From an uncultured Haloferula sp. (GTDB lineage: Bacteria; Verrucomicrobiota; Verrucomicrobiae; Verrucomicrobiales; Akkermansiaceae): a stretch of 6,898 nucleotides of DNA. The stretch's first letter is position 1. Every line of letters starts with the position of its first letter. This document shows positions 6,473 to 6,898 of the stretch, piece by piece. The notes under the pieces are model-generated. The model did no database searches. It had not been told where the DNA came from and saw only the letters and a list, made by a program, of their open reading frames with translations. The stretch covers positions 1 to 6,898 of the forward strand of contig CAMLOZ010000190.1 of NCBI GenBank assembly GCA_946481625.1. The letters run 5' to 3'. The position numbers were made by a program, and so were the translations under genes.

Positions 6473-6898
6473 ATGAAAAGCGTTTCATGGTTGCGCCGTA
6501 TCGGGTCCATGCGTCTTGCGATCTCCCTTGGCTTGCGTGTGTCTTCGGCCGGTCTGGCACTGGCGGGGTGTGCCGTGGCGGCGGATACGACGGGCTTCGA
6601 TGCGGCGCGGAAGGTCTTGGAAACCAAGTGCGTGTCCTGCCATTGCCCGGAGAAGACGAAGGGGGAACTGCTGATGACGACGCGGGAGCAGTTCCTGAAG
6701 GGCGGCGAGTCGGGTCCGGCGATCCTCTTGGAGAAGGCGGCTGAGTCGGAGATCCTGAAGCGGGTCAAACTGGATGAGGACGACGACGAGATCATGCCGC
6801 CGAAGGGCGGGCCGTTGAAGCCCGAGGAGATCGCGTTGCTGGAGGCCTGGCTCGCGGCGGGCGCGCCGTGGACGGAGGGTGTGGTGCTGACGCCGCGC
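6473..6898 (+). CDS. Planctomycete-type cytochrome c domain protein (PSCyt1-like), 5' part only
   Basis: The open frame runs 142 codons to the right edge. A haem c site CVSCH (53-57) is followed by a region typical of the PSCyt1 family: PEKTKGELL (59-67), GGESGPAI (77-84), the acidic DEDDDEIMPPKGG (101-113) with M108 as candidate axial haem ligand, and KPEEIALLEAWLAAGAPW (116-133). The N-terminus is a basic/hydrophobic export signal. It contains LAGC (30-33), a lipobox-like sequence that would lipidate C33, followed by AVAAD, which could instead be a signal peptidase I site. The start could be the ATG at 6473 or the in-frame ATG at 6509, which would give a more compact signal peptide. The family usually continues into WD40 repeats, DUF1549/DUF1553 or other domains; which applies here lies outside the window. 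The protein probably sits in the periplasm or on a membrane, in the same strand cluster as the DUF1501 and PPC genes but after a 159-bp gap. Confidence 0.85.
   Translation, partial: MKSVSWLRRIGSMRLAISLGLRVSSAGLALAGCAVAADTTGFDAARKVLETKCVSCHCPEKTKGELLMTTREQFLKGGESGPAILLEKAAESEILKRVKLDEDDDEIMPPKGGPLKPEEIALLEAWLAAGAPWTEGVVLTPR

Noticed and set aside
5772..6560. A 262-codon minus-strand open frame opposite the PPC gene end and the gap
   Set aside because: Its composition is dominated by Arg, Pro, Ser and Ala as expected from out-of-frame GC-rich DNA, and it overlaps both the PPC gene and the cytochrome gene start.
6487..6744. A plus-strand open frame starting at ATG 6487
   Set aside because: The overlapping frame from 6473 contains the CVSCH haem site and the whole PSCyt1 motif series; this one does not and ends at 6744.

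Overview
The window is GC-rich and looks like the chromosome of a Verrucomicrobiota bacterium, perhaps a Luteolibacter/Haloferula-like member of Verrucomicrobiae; a planctomycete is the alternative. This is inferred from gene content: a DUF1501 protein with a twin-arginine leader, a large secreted PPC-domain protein and a planctomycete-type cytochrome c domain, next to a multidomain Ser/Thr kinase-like protein. No rRNA or taxonomic marker gene is present.

Layout. Positions 1-2424 (minus strand) hold most of a kinase-like membrane protein: an N-terminal kinase fold, one transmembrane helix, a coiled coil and a long helical TPR-like region that runs off the left edge. Its catalytic loop reads HGN where active kinases have HRD, so it may be a pseudokinase. 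A 125-bp divergent region (2425-2549) separates it from a plus-strand cluster: a DUF1501 exported protein (2550-3881), a PPC-domain exported protein (3917-6313) and the start of a c-type cytochrome-domain protein (6473 to the right edge). A short CCGAAT-type repeat fills the DUF1501/PPC junction. A 159-bp gap with an inverted repeat precedes the cytochrome gene.

How they may work together. All three plus-strand products carry export signals, so they probably act outside the cytoplasmic membrane. DUF1501 proteins have an alkaline-phosphatase/sulfatase-like fold, PPC domains are beta-sandwich modules of secreted proteins, and PSCyt1-type domains bind haem c. Such combinations are common in Verrucomicrobiota and Planctomycetota, but their biochemical role is poorly defined. 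The divergent kinase-like gene could be co-regulated with the cluster, but only its position suggests this.

No tRNA, rRNA, CRISPR array, insertion sequence or clear intrinsic terminator was seen. No gene-free stretch exceeds 300 bases. The very long plus-strand open frame opposite the kinase gene is explained as a shadow.
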